10,221 bases of DNA from Hydrogenophaga sp. (GCA_025458415.1 JALOSN010000019.1:1-10221); one strand, 5' to 3'. Shown: positions 1 through 6,666, numbered from the stretch's first letter. The notes: generated from the sequence alone by a model not told the origin. Numbers and translations: made by a program.

Positions 1-1
1 C

Positions 2-415
2 ACCATCCCCTGGGAAGTGGCGCCGGCCCTGAAGGTGCAGGAGCTGGTGAAGAACCACACCACCTTCGCGGGTGACCGTGCGCTGTACGTGACCACGTTC
101 GTTGTGGCCATGAACAAGGCCGCCTACAACAAGTTGCCACCCGACCTCAAGAAGGTCATTGACGACAACTCGGGTCCCGAGATGGGCGCCATGTTCGCTC
201 GCACCCAGGATGAGGGCGACATCCGCGGCCGTGATTTGGCCGTGAAGGCCGGCAACAACATCGTTGCTCTGGACATGGCCGAGACGCAGCGCTGGAAGCG
301 CACGGCCGCTGCCGTGGAGTCCGACTGGGTCAAGGAAATGCAGAGCAAGGGCATTGACGGCGCCCGGCTGCTGTCCGAGGCCAAGGCACTGATCGCCCAG
401 TACGAGAAAAAGTGA
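2..415 (+). CDS. dctP: TRAP transporter substrate-binding protein, DctP family (C-terminal part, 5' end outside window)
   Basis: The reading frame is open from the left edge to the TGA at 413-415 and gives 137 residues, so roughly the N-terminal 60% of a normal DctP (about 330-345 aa) is missing. The visible part covers the C-terminal half of the binding lobes and the C-terminal helices. It aligns without gaps, apart from the last residue, to the C-terminus of the complete dctP at 672-1706. By hand count about 100 of 136 residues are identical, so the two are tandem paralogs. A GTG at 17 lies inside the conserved stretch TIPWEVAPALKV and is not the start. DctP proteins capture carboxylated ligands in the periplasm and pass them to the DctQM membrane pair. 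The ligand cannot be read from this fragment. The gene is followed by a hairpin and a T-tract terminator, so it appears to end its own transcription unit. Confidence 0.92.
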   Translation, partial: TIPWEVAPALKVQELVKNHTTFAGDRALYVTTFVVAMNKAAYNKLPPDLKKVIDDNSGPEMGAMFARTQDEGDIRGRDLAVKAGNNIVALDMAETQRWKRTAAAVESDWVKEMQSKGIDGARLLSEAKALIAQYEKK

Positions 416-426
416 GGAGGAGGTGT

Positions 427-461
427 CCAGGCGGGCGGGCCGGTCATGGCCTCCCGCCTGG
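427..461 (+). other. GC-rich stem-loop just after the first dctP
   Basis: CCAGGCGGG (427-435) and CCCGCCTGG (453-461) form a perfect 9-bp inverted repeat. An inner GGCC/GGCC stem (438-441 with 448-451) could stack on it. No T-tract follows directly, so it is not a classical terminator by itself. It may protect the 3' end of the upstream dctP transcript or work with the terminator that follows. The sequence is seen directly; the role is inferred. Confidence 0.55.
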
Positions 462-510
462 CGCTCATCCCTGGGTATGTCTGCGCTGGCTCAATGAGCG
501 CATTTTTTTT
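461..510 (+). terminator. Rho-independent terminator of the first dctP
   Basis: TGCGCT (482-487) pairs with AGCGCA (497-502) and is followed at once by eight T residues (503-510), the classical intrinsic terminator layout. A longer competing stem is also possible: GCGCTCAT (461-468) with ATGAGCGC (494-501), perfect over 8 bp and also ending one base before the T-tract. Either fold would stop transcription coming from the upstream dctP, which separates it from the second dctP. Confidence 0.8.
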
Positions 511-558
511 GGGCATCTGATGAGTAAGCTTATTAATTTGCAATGGCCATACGAACTT

Positions 559-577
559 CTATGCCGCTGCGGCATAG
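559..577. promoter_or_regulatory. Perfect 19-bp palindrome in the dctP leader, probable operator
   Basis: CTATGCCGC, one central T, and GCGGCATAG form a perfect 9-bp dyad. It lies 95 bp before the dctP start at 672 in the only A+T-richer stretch of this intergenic region. A weak -35-like TTGCAA occurs at 538-543, and a poorer CCG-TG-CGG dyad lies at 589-596. No T-tract follows, which favours a dimeric repressor or activator site over a terminator. The promoter elements are weak matches. I cannot name the regulator. The nearest regulator gene in the window is a LysR member 5 kb away, whose family normally uses a different box type. Confidence 0.55.
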
Positions 578-671
578 CTGAAAGTGTTCCGTGCGGCTTC
601 TCATGGAGCCCGAAAGATCGCACAGTTCCCACCGCTTCTCACCTTGTCCAGATTCCACCCAGGAGACCTTC

Positions 672-1706
672 ATGACATCGAATCGCATCGGTCGACGCAT
701 GTTGCTTGCCCTGTCCGCCATCCTGGCGGCGGGTGTGGCCCACGCCCAGCAGACCGTCACCTTGCGTCTGCACCAGATGCTGCCACCCCAGGCCACGATT
801 CCGGCCAAGGCCATCGCACCCTGGGCGCAGAAGGTCGAGGCGGAATCGGGCGGTCGGATCAAAGTGCAGCTGTTCCATGCCATGCAGCTGGGCGGCGCGC
901 CGCCGCAGCTCTTTGACCAGGCCCGCGATGGCGTGGCGGACATCACCTGGACCGTGCTCGGGTACACGCCCGGCCGCTTTCCGAAGACCGAGGTGTTCGA
1001 GTTGCCGTTCATGAGCGGCAATGCCGAGCAGTCTTCCAAGGCCATCCAGGAATACGTCGAGAAGTTTGCCGCCGACGAATTCAGGGACGTCAAGCTGCTG
1101 GCCGTTCACACCCACGGACCGGGGCTGTTCCACACCAAGCAGCCGGTGACCGGCCTGGAGAGCCTGCGCGGCATGAAAGTGCGGGGCGGCTCGCGTGTCA
1201 TCAACAACATGCTGACCAAGCTGGGTGCGACGCCGGTGGGCATGCCGGTGCCGGCGGTGACCGAGGCCCTGTCCAAGGGCGTGATCGATGGCACCACCAT
1301 ACCGTGGGAGGTGGCACCGGCCCTGAAGGTGCATGAACTGGTGAAGAACCACACCACCTTTGCGGGCAGCGCGGGGCTGTACACGCAGACCTTCGCGCTG
1401 TCGATGAACCGCGCCGCCTACGACAAGTTGCCGGCCGACCTGAAAAAGGTGATCGACAACAACTCCGGCGTCGAGACCGCGGCGTTGTTCGGTCGCGCCA
1501 TGGACGAAGGCGACCGGATCGGCCGGGACCTCGCCGTGAAGGCGGGCAACAACATCGTTGCGCTGGACATGGCCGAGACCCAGCGCTGGCGTCGCACCGC
1601 GGCCACGGTGGAGGCCGACTGGATCAAGGAAGTGGGCGCCAAAGGCATCGACGGACCACGCCTGATCAGGGAAGCCCAGGCCCTGATCGCCAAGCACGCG
1701 AAATGA
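672..1706 (+). CDS. dctP: TRAP transporter substrate-binding protein, DctP family (complete)
   Basis: This is the periplasmic ligand-capture subunit of a TRAP transporter, 344 aa, a normal length for the family. The ATG at 672 is chosen because AGGAGA (661-666) sits five bases before it and the protein then begins with a signal peptide: RIGRR, a hydrophobic stretch LLALSAILAAGV, and an AHA cleavage site before residue 26. Upstream in-frame codons from 591 would add a non-hydrophobic tail. The family's ligand-binding arginine fits R171 in MKVRGG, followed by the typical segment leading to DGTTIPWE. It is a tandem paralog of the gene ending at 415. It precedes dctQ and dctM but is separated from dctQ by a 44-bp palindrome and an apparent promoter. 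TRAP binding proteins take organic acids, and the nearby protocatechuate pathway makes an aromatic or pyrone carboxylate plausible. The ligand itself is inference. Confidence 0.93.
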   Translation: MTSNRIGRRMLLALSAILAAGVAHAQQTVTLRLHQMLPPQATIPAKAIAPWAQKVEAESGGRIKVQLFHAMQLGGAPPQLFDQARDGVADITWTVLGYTPGRFPKTEVFELPFMSGNAEQSSKAIQEYVEKFAADEFRDVKLLAVHTHGPGLFHTKQPVTGLESLRGMKVRGGSRVINNMLTKLGATPVGMPVPAVTEALSKGVIDGTTIPWEVAPALKVHELVKNHTTFAGSAGLYTQTFALSMNRAAYDKLPADLKKVIDNNSGVETAALFGRAMDEGDRIGRDLAVKAGNNIVALDMAETQRWRRTAATVEADWIKEVGAKGIDGPRLIREAQALIAKHAK

Positions 1707-1729
1707 GCACTGCGGCGCGTGGCCTTGAT

Positions 1730-1773
1730 CAGGATTACAAAGGGTGAAATCGATTTAACCATGTGTAATCCTG
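1730..1773. promoter_or_regulatory. 44-bp near-perfect palindrome between dctP and dctQ
   Basis: The outer arms CAGGATTACA (1730-1739) and TGTAATCCTG (1764-1773) are a perfect 10-bp inverted repeat. The centre AAATCGATTT (1747-1756) is a perfect 10-bp palindrome about the same axis (between 1751 and 1752). Overall 19 of 22 base pairs match. No T-tract follows, so it is not an obvious intrinsic terminator. It overlaps the -35 region of a plausible dctQ promoter and starts 24 bases after the dctP stop. It could be an operator with two stacked half-site pairs, or an RNA stem that stabilises the dctP message 3' end and reduces read-through into dctQM. Confidence 0.7.
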
Positions 1774-1782
1774 CGCTATAGT
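1754..1782 (+). promoter_or_regulatory. Candidate sigma70 promoter for dctQM
   Basis: TATAGT at 1777-1782 matches the -10 consensus in five of six positions. A weak -35 (TTTAAC, 1754-1759, three of six) lies 17 bp upstream, inside the 44-bp palindrome. Transcription would begin near 1789, about 50 bases before the dctQ ATG at 1837. The overlap with the palindrome suggests a regulated promoter. This is a pattern match only. Confidence 0.45.
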
Positions 1783-1836
1783 CGCGCGTCCGCCATGGAC
1801 GACAATGCCAGGAAGACCTCAAAGGATGAAACTGCC

Positions 1837-2358
1837 ATGATCTCCTTCATTTACCGGCTGTCCCGTTGGACCGCCATCGTCGGTGGCGTGCTGCTGGTGG
1901 CCCTGACCCTGATGGTCGTCGCCAGCGTGGCCGGTCGCGCCATGATCGGCATCGGTCTGGGCCCTGTGCCGGGCGACTTCGAGCTGGTGGAGGTCGGGGT
2001 CGGCATCGCGGTGTTCTTCTTCCTGCCCTGGTGTTATGTCAGTGGCAGCCACGCCACCGTGGATCTGCTGTACATGCACATGCCCGGCTGGTTCAAGCGC
2101 GGCATCAACATCATCAGCGACCTGCTCATGCTGGCCGTGTGGCTCGTGCTCACCTGGAAGCTCTGGGAAGGCATGCTGGAGAAGAAGGAGTACATGGAGA
2201 CCACCTTCATCCTGCTGATGCCGATCTGGTGGGCCTATGCCATCTGCCTGGTGGGCGCCGTCATCGGCTGCCTGTCCTATCTCGCCCGAACCCTCACCCA
2301 GCTGGGCATCTTCGCCGAACCCGAGGGCTGGGCCGTCAACGCCAATGCAGGGCACTGA
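1837..2358 (+). CDS. dctQ: TRAP transporter small permease, DctQ family
   Basis: This is the small membrane subunit of the TRAP transporter, 173 aa with four predicted membrane helices (about residues 12-34, 50-68, 90-108 and 126-148), the family norm. It pairs with DctM in the inner membrane to couple solute uptake to an ion gradient. The stretch GDFELVEVGVG ahead of helix 2 and the SGSHATVDLL that follows it are typical of DctQ. The ATG at 1837 is preferred because AAAGGA (1821-1826) lies ten bases upstream and the protein then begins with the usual MISFIYRLSRW. An in-frame ATG at 1795 would add 14 hydrophilic residues and falls only a few bases after the predicted transcription start. It lies three bases before dctM, so the two are clearly co-transcribed. 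Confidence 0.9.
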   Translation: MISFIYRLSRWTAIVGGVLLVALTLMVVASVAGRAMIGIGLGPVPGDFELVEVGVGIAVFFFLPWCYVSGSHATVDLLYMHMPGWFKRGINIISDLLMLAVWLVLTWKLWEGMLEKKEYMETTFILLMPIWWAYAICLVGAVIGCLSYLARTLTQLGIFAEPEGWAVNANAGH

Positions 2359-2361
2359 TTC

Positions 2362-3678
2362 ATGAGCAATATCGAACTGGCCCTCTGGTCCTTCCCTGTC
2401 CTTCTGCTGCTGATATTCGTGCGCATCCCGATCGGGCTGGCCATGCTGGTCTGCGGGCTGGCTGGTGCCTGGATGGTGTACGGCAGCCACGTGCCCATCC
2501 TCAACCAGCTCAAGCAGGTCACCTACAGCACCTTCTCCAACTATTCGTTGTCCGTGATTCCGCTGTTCCTGCTGATGGGGCAGTTCGCGGCGCTGGGTGG
2601 CCTGTCCCAGGCCCTGTTCAAGGCGGCGGAGGCCTGGATCGGCCACCGCAAGGGCGGGGTGGCCATGGCCGCCGTCGGTGCCTGCGCCGGCTTCGGGGCC
2701 ATCTGCGGCTCGTCGCTGGCCACTGCCGCGACCATGGGCCAGGTGGCCTTGCCCGAGCTCAAGCGTGCCGGCTATGCCGGCGGCATCTCGACCGCCTGCC
2801 TTGCCGCGGGTGGCACCCTGGGCATCCTGATTCCGCCGTCCGTGGTGCTGGTCATCTACGCCATCCTGACCGAGCAGAACATCGCCAAGCTGTTCCTCGC
2901 CGCCTTCGTGCCCGGCATCATGGCGGCCATTGGCTACATGATCGTGATCGCCATCTATGCGCGCCTGAAGCCGCAGGATGTGGGCAGCATGCCCCCCATG
3001 CCCATGAAGGAGCGGCTGACCGCCACCGCCAAGGTGTGGCCGGTGCTGCTGATCTTCCTGGCGGTGGTCGGCGGCATCTACACCGGCCTGTTCACCCCGA
3101 CCGAAGGCGCGGCCATCGGAGCCTTCGGCACCGGTCTGGCGGCCTGGTTCAGTGGCGGTCTGAACCGCAAGACGCTGCTCGGCGCCGTGGTCGGTACGGC
3201 CGCCGCCACCGGCATGATCTACATGATCGTCCTCGGTGCCGGTGTGTACAACACCTTCCTGGCCCTGTCCCAGCTGCCGCAGGAGGCCGCCAACATCGTG
3301 GGCAGCTGGGGCGTCGACCCGGTGCTGGTGCTGGTGGCCATCCTGGTGCTGTACATCATCCTCGGCTGCTTCATGGACTCGCTGTCCATGATCCTGCTGA
3401 CCATCCCGGTGTTCTTTCCCATCATCATGGCGCTGGACTTCGGCCTGCCGCCGGAGGAGCTGGCCATCTGGTTCGGCATCCTGGTGCTGATCGTCGTCGA
3501 GGTCGGCCTGATCACACCCCCGGTGGGCATGAACCTGTTCGTGATCAACTCGCTGGCGCGCGATACGCCCATCACCCAGACCTACCGCGCCGTGATGCCC
3601 TTCGTGGCCAGCGACCTGATCCGCACCGCCATTCTGGTGGCGTTCCCCGGGATCGTGCTGTTCGTGCTGCGTTTCTGA
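2362..3678 (+). CDS. dctM: TRAP transporter large permease, DctM family
   Basis: This is the large membrane subunit that forms the transport path, 438 aa and almost entirely hydrophobic helices, which is the normal DctM length. Family signatures are visible: FGAICGSSLATAATMG at 111-126, GTLGILIPPS at 151-160, and a mirrored repeat ITPPVGMN at 384-391. These two glycine/proline-rich re-entrant regions are expected for the inverted-repeat fold of the family. The start at 2362 is three bases after the dctQ stop, so translation is probably coupled. A strong hairpin with a T-rich tail 33 bases after the stop ends the unit. No sign of truncation or frameshift. Confidence 0.95.
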   Translation: MSNIELALWSFPVLLLLIFVRIPIGLAMLVCGLAGAWMVYGSHVPILNQLKQVTYSTFSNYSLSVIPLFLLMGQFAALGGLSQALFKAAEAWIGHRKGGVAMAAVGACAGFGAICGSSLATAATMGQVALPELKRAGYAGGISTACLAAGGTLGILIPPSVVLVIYAILTEQNIAKLFLAAFVPGIMAAIGYMIVIAIYARLKPQDVGSMPPMPMKERLTATAKVWPVLLIFLAVVGGIYTGLFTPTEGAAIGAFGTGLAAWFSGGLNRKTLLGAVVGTAAATGMIYMIVLGAGVYNTFLALSQLPQEAANIVGSWGVDPVLVLVAILVLYIILGCFMDSLSMILLTIPVFFPIIMALDFGLPPEELAIWFGILVLIVVEVGLITPPVGMNLFVINSLARDTPITQTYRAVMPFVASDLIRTAILVAFPGIVLFVLRF

Positions 3679-3710
3679 TCCAGGCCGCTTCGCGCAACGC
3701 CGTCCCTGAA

Positions 3711-3743
3711 AAGGCCTGCGCGTGGCGGCAGGCCTTGTTGCTT
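3711..3743 (+). terminator. Probable rho-independent terminator after dctM
   Basis: AAGGCCTGC (3711-3719) and GCAGGCCTT (3728-3736) form a perfect 9-bp stem with an 8-nt loop. The stem is preceded by extra A residues and followed by TGTTGCTT, giving an interrupted T-rich tail. It lies 33 bases after the dctM stop and before the next gene's ribosome-binding site, so it separates the TRAP unit from the oxidoreductase unit. The tail is not a pure T-run, so termination may be partial. Confidence 0.7.
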
Positions 3744-3826
3744 CCGGCCGGGTGGACGTCGAGGAGGCCGGGGCAGCGCAGGGTTCGGACTGGCTGGCAT
3801 TGAATTCGGAGCAAGGAGTGGCTTCC

Positions 3827-4750
3827 ATGAGCCCAGATGTGAAGAAGCTGCGGGTCGGACTGATCGGTTACGGCGAGGTGGGCCGGATCTTTGCCGCTGC
3901 TGTGAAACCCAGGGTTGCCCACGTGGCGGTCTGGGACCTGAAGTTCATGGACCCGGGCCTGCGGGGTGAGGCCCTGGCCCACGCCGAACAGGCTGGTGTC
4001 AGCACCTGCGATGGCGTGGCCGGTCTGGCCGCCGGGTCGGACCTGGTGATCTCGGCCGTGACGGCCTCGAACACGCTGGCGGTGGCCGAGGCCGTTGCGC
4101 CGCACCTCAAGACCGGCGGCTTCTTGCTCGACCTCAACTCGGCATCGCCCGGCACCAAACAGCGCGCCGCGGCCTGCGTGGACGCCGCCGGTGGCCGCTA
4201 CGTCGAGGCAGGGGTCATGACCTCGGTACCGCCGTACGGCATCCGCGTGCCCATGCTGCTCGGAGGTGCCCATGCCGAGGACCTGCTGCCGGTGCTGCAG
4301 GGACTGGGCATGGTGGCCCAGCTGGCCAGTGACCGGCTGGGGGTGGCCTCGGCCACCAAGATGTGCCGCAGCGTCATGATCAAGGGCCTGGAGGCGCTGG
4401 TGATCGAGAGCTACACCACGGCACGCCATTACGGTGTGGAGGACGCCATGATCGCCACCCTGCAGGAGACGTTTCCTGGCATCGACTGGACAAAGCAGGG
4501 TGCCTATTTCTTCAGCCGGGTGGCCCAGCACGGCCGGCGGCGTGCCGAAGAGATGCGTGAGGTGGCCAACACCGTGCGCGAGGCGGGCTTCGAGCCCTTC
4601 ATGTCCGCCGCCATCGCCGGCAAACACGACTGGATGGCCGGCCAGGCGCGGGCCGGTCACTTCCGGGCGCTGGGGCCTGCGCCCGCCTGGCAGGCCTATG
4701 CCGATGCCGTGCTGGCGGCACGGCCGGCCGCCAACGACCCGGCCGCCTGA
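3827..4750 (+). CDS. NAD(P)-dependent oxidoreductase with DUF1932-type C-terminal domain
   Basis: This 307-aa cytosolic protein resembles the beta-hydroxyacid/6-phosphogluconate dehydrogenase superfamily. Residues 9-19 carry the Rossmann dinucleotide motif GLIGYGEVG (G14, G16, G19). DLNSASP (102-108) fits the substrate-loop region, and K178 in ATKMCRS fits the family's catalytic lysine. The remainder is helical and matches the DUF1932-type C-terminal domain, with its conserved SRVAQHGRRRAEEM segment. The ATG at 3827 is chosen because AAGGAG (3813-3818) lies eight bases upstream. An in-frame GTG at 3722 would extend the protein through the terminator hairpin and is rejected. It ends 11 bases before the AEC carrier gene, so the two are likely co-expressed. 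The substrate is unknown. Its neighbours suggest a hydroxy- or keto-acid linked to aromatic catabolism, but that is inference. Confidence 0.85.
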   Translation: MSPDVKKLRVGLIGYGEVGRIFAAAVKPRVAHVAVWDLKFMDPGLRGEALAHAEQAGVSTCDGVAGLAAGSDLVISAVTASNTLAVAEAVAPHLKTGGFLLDLNSASPGTKQRAAACVDAAGGRYVEAGVMTSVPPYGIRVPMLLGGAHAEDLLPVLQGLGMVAQLASDRLGVASATKMCRSVMIKGLEALVIESYTTARHYGVEDAMIATLQETFPGIDWTKQGAYFFSRVAQHGRRRAEEMREVANTVREAGFEPFMSAAIAGKHDWMAGQARAGHFRALGPAPAWQAYADAVLAARPAANDPAA

Positions 4751-4761
4751 CACCGCTGCCC

Positions 4762-5733
4762 ATGCTGGACATCCTGGCCATCACCGGCCCGATCTACCTG
4801 TGCATCGCGGTCGGCTTTGCGTGTGTGCGCTGGGGCGTTTTCAGCCGGGAGGACATTCGGGTGATGGGCAAGTTCGTCCTCCAGGTCGCGCTGCCTGCCT
4901 TGCTGTTCCATGCCCTGGCCTCTCGGCCGCTGGGTGACGTCCTTCGACCGGGCTACCTGCTGGTCTATGCCGCGGGCTCGCTGCTGGTGCTGGCCGGCGG
5001 GCTGCTGTGGCGCTGGCGGGTGCGCGGGCGTCCGCTCACCGAGAGCGCTTACGTGGCCATGGGCATGACCTGTTCCAACAGTGGGTACATCGGCTATCCG
5101 GTCATGCTGCTGCTCTTCGGTCCATTGGCCGGGGTCATTCTGGCGCTCAATCTCATCGTCGAGAACCTGCTCAAGCTGCCGCTGCTGTTCGCCCTGGCCG
5201 ATGCCGGTGCCCACCAGGGCGGCCGACCGACCCTGGCCCAGGTGCTGCAACAGACACTGCAGAGGCTGGTCCGCAACCCCATGATCATCGGCATCGTGCT
5301 GGGCTTTGTGGTGGCGCTCTCGGGCTGGTCGCTACCGGCCGTGCTGGACCGCACCGTCACGCTGTTCTCGGCTGGTGCGGGCGGCCTGGCCCTGTTCATC
5401 ATCGGTGGCAACCTGGTGGGCCTGGAGGTCAAGGGCATGCGCGGGCAATTGGCGCTGATCGCCGTGGGCAAGCTGCTGTGGCACCCGGCGGGTGTCTGGC
5501 TGGCCCTGGTGGCTTTTGGCGCCGTGGGACTGCCGGTGCCCGAGGGCGATTTGCGCGCGGCCGCCGTGTTGTCGGCGGCCATGCCCATGCTGGGCGTCTA
5601 TGCCATCCTGGCGCAGCGGCATGGTCATGAGCGCTGGGCCGCCGCCGCGCTGTTTGCCACCACGACAGCGTCGTTCTTCACCCTCAGCGCCATCCTGTGG
5701 CTGATGCGCCGCAGCCCGGGCTGGCTGGGCTGA
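4762..5733 (+). CDS. AEC (auxin efflux carrier) family transporter
   Basis: This 323-aa inner-membrane protein has about ten hydrophobic segments, the usual size for bacterial AEC carriers. Characteristic features are ALPALLFHAL near residue 44, the helix-breaking CSNSGYIGYPV near 103-113 in the first half, and AMPMLGVYAILAQ near 273-285 in the second half. Bacterial members include malonate and other organic-acid carriers. The start at 4762 is 11 bases after the oxidoreductase stop, with no strong Shine-Dalgarno, consistent with translational coupling. It converges on lysR with only 12 bases between the stop codons and no visible terminator, so the two transcripts probably overlap. The substrate and direction of transport cannot be read from sequence. 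Confidence 0.88.
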   Translation: MLDILAITGPIYLCIAVGFACVRWGVFSREDIRVMGKFVLQVALPALLFHALASRPLGDVLRPGYLLVYAAGSLLVLAGGLLWRWRVRGRPLTESAYVAMGMTCSNSGYIGYPVMLLLFGPLAGVILALNLIVENLLKLPLLFALADAGAHQGGRPTLAQVLQQTLQRLVRNPMIIGIVLGFVVALSGWSLPAVLDRTVTLFSAGAGGLALFIIGGNLVGLEVKGMRGQLALIAVGKLLWHPAGVWLALVAFGAVGLPVPEGDLRAAAVLSAAMPMLGVYAILAQRHGHERWAAAALFATTTASFFTLSAILWLMRRSPGWLG

Positions 5734-5745
5734 CCGGTCACCTGC

Positions 5746-6666
5746 TCACGTGGTCCGGGGTCGGGTGCCGATGGACAGCCAGGTCTGGCGAATCAGCTCG
5801 ATCGCGCTTTGCTGGGTGAGTGTGGTCGGCCGCAGCGAACTGGTGGCGGTGCTCAGCCGAGTGCGCAGCACCGGGTCGATGACCGCACGCGTCCGGTAGG
5901 CCGAGGGCCGTACCGAGCTTTCGACCGCGTTGCGCGACAGCAGCGCCACCCCGACACCGTCGGCCACCAGGTCCAGGATCGCGGAAACGCCGTCGATCTC
6001 CAGCGCCACTTTCGGGCGCTCGCCTATGTTGGCCAACTCGGCCTCCACCAGCATGCGAACCGCATTGGGTCGGCTGGGAATGACCAGCGGCAGTCGCGCC
6101 ACCTCGGCCAGGGTCACCGGCCCCGGAGGGGGTTCTTCGGCCAGGCCGGCCGGACGGGCCTGCACCAGCAGCAGTTCTTCGTCTTCCAGCGCAGTGGCCT
6201 CGATTTCGTCGCTGGGCGGGGCGTTGTACAGCACGGCAATGTCCAGCCGACCCGTGCGCAACCAGTCGATCATGGTGACCGACAGGCCTTCGCTGATCGA
6301 GAGGCTGGCTTGCGGCAGGTGCTGCCGGAAGGCCCGGGTCAGGGGAACCGTGAGCACCCGGGCCACGCTGGGCGGCAGGCCGATGGCCACCCGACCGGCG
6401 AGTGCGCCGCGCACGCGGCCCAGCTCTTCCCGTGCCCGCTCGACCTGGTGCAGGATGCCCCGACCGTGTTCGAGCAGCAGTCGCCCGGCCTCGGTCGGTA
6501 CCGCGCCGCGGCCGTTGCGCACCAGCAGGTTCTGGCGCAGCTCCACCTCCAGCAGGCGCACCTGCCGCGACAGAGCCGGCTGGGCGACGTCCAGAGCCAA
6601 GGCTGCGCGGGTGAAGCTGCCCAGCTCGGCCACCCGCACGAAATACTCCAGCTGCTTCAGGTCCAT
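5746..6666 (-). CDS. LysR-type transcriptional regulator
   Basis: This 306-aa protein begins with a LysR winged helix-turn-helix: MDLKQLEYFVRVAELGSFT, then AALALDVAQPALSRQVRLLE at about 21-40. Two effector-binding alpha/beta subdomains follow from about residue 90. The N-terminus most resembles Nac-like LysR members. LysR proteins bind dyad boxes as tetramers and typically activate a divergent operon when a pathway metabolite binds. It is divergent from the ModA-like/ligJ/ligK/ligI genes, with 72 bp between the start codons, so it is the natural candidate regulator of that operon, comparable to PmdR of the Comamonas protocatechuate operon. That equivalence is inferred from context. The ATG at 6664-6666 fits the family start, but no clear Shine-Dalgarno precedes it. 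Confidence 0.92.
   Translation of the reverse strand: MDLKQLEYFVRVAELGSFTRAALALDVAQPALSRQVRLLEVELRQNLLVRNGRGAVPTEAGRLLLEHGRGILHQVERAREELGRVRGALAGRVAIGLPPSVARVLTVPLTRAFRQHLPQASLSISEGLSVTMIDWLRTGRLDIAVLYNAPPSDEIEATALEDEELLLVQARPAGLAEEPPPGPVTLAEVARLPLVIPSRPNAVRMLVEAELANIGERPKVALEIDGVSAILDLVADGVGVALLSRNAVESSVRPSAYRTRAVIDPVLRTRLSTATSSLRPTTLTQQSAIELIRQTWLSIGTRPRTT

Noticed and set aside
446..520. 24-codon frame after an AGGAGG-like sequence following the first dctP
   Set aside because: It runs through the terminator hairpin and T-tract, and its start sits too far from the purine-rich stretch; nothing supports translation.
1730..1773. The 44-bp palindrome as an intrinsic terminator
   Set aside because: No T-tract follows the 3' arm, and a good -10 sequence lies immediately downstream, so I list it as regulatory and leave the RNA-stem option open.
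1866..3803. 645-codon plus-strand frame overlapping dctQ, dctM and the terminator
   Set aside because: Its Arg/His/Pro/Gly-rich composition is typical of a shifted frame, and it runs through both the dctQ/dctM junction and the dctM terminator hairpin.
3722..3826. Upstream GTG start for the DUF1932-type oxidoreductase
   Set aside because: It lies inside the dctM terminator hairpin and lacks a ribosome-binding site; the ATG at 3827 has AAGGAG at good spacing and a normal Rossmann N-terminus.
1819..3828. 669-codon open frame on the minus strand across dctQ and dctM
   Set aside because: It is antisense to two clear membrane-protein genes, and its translation is His/Gln/Asp/Gly-rich without domain signatures, as expected from GC-rich codon shadowing.
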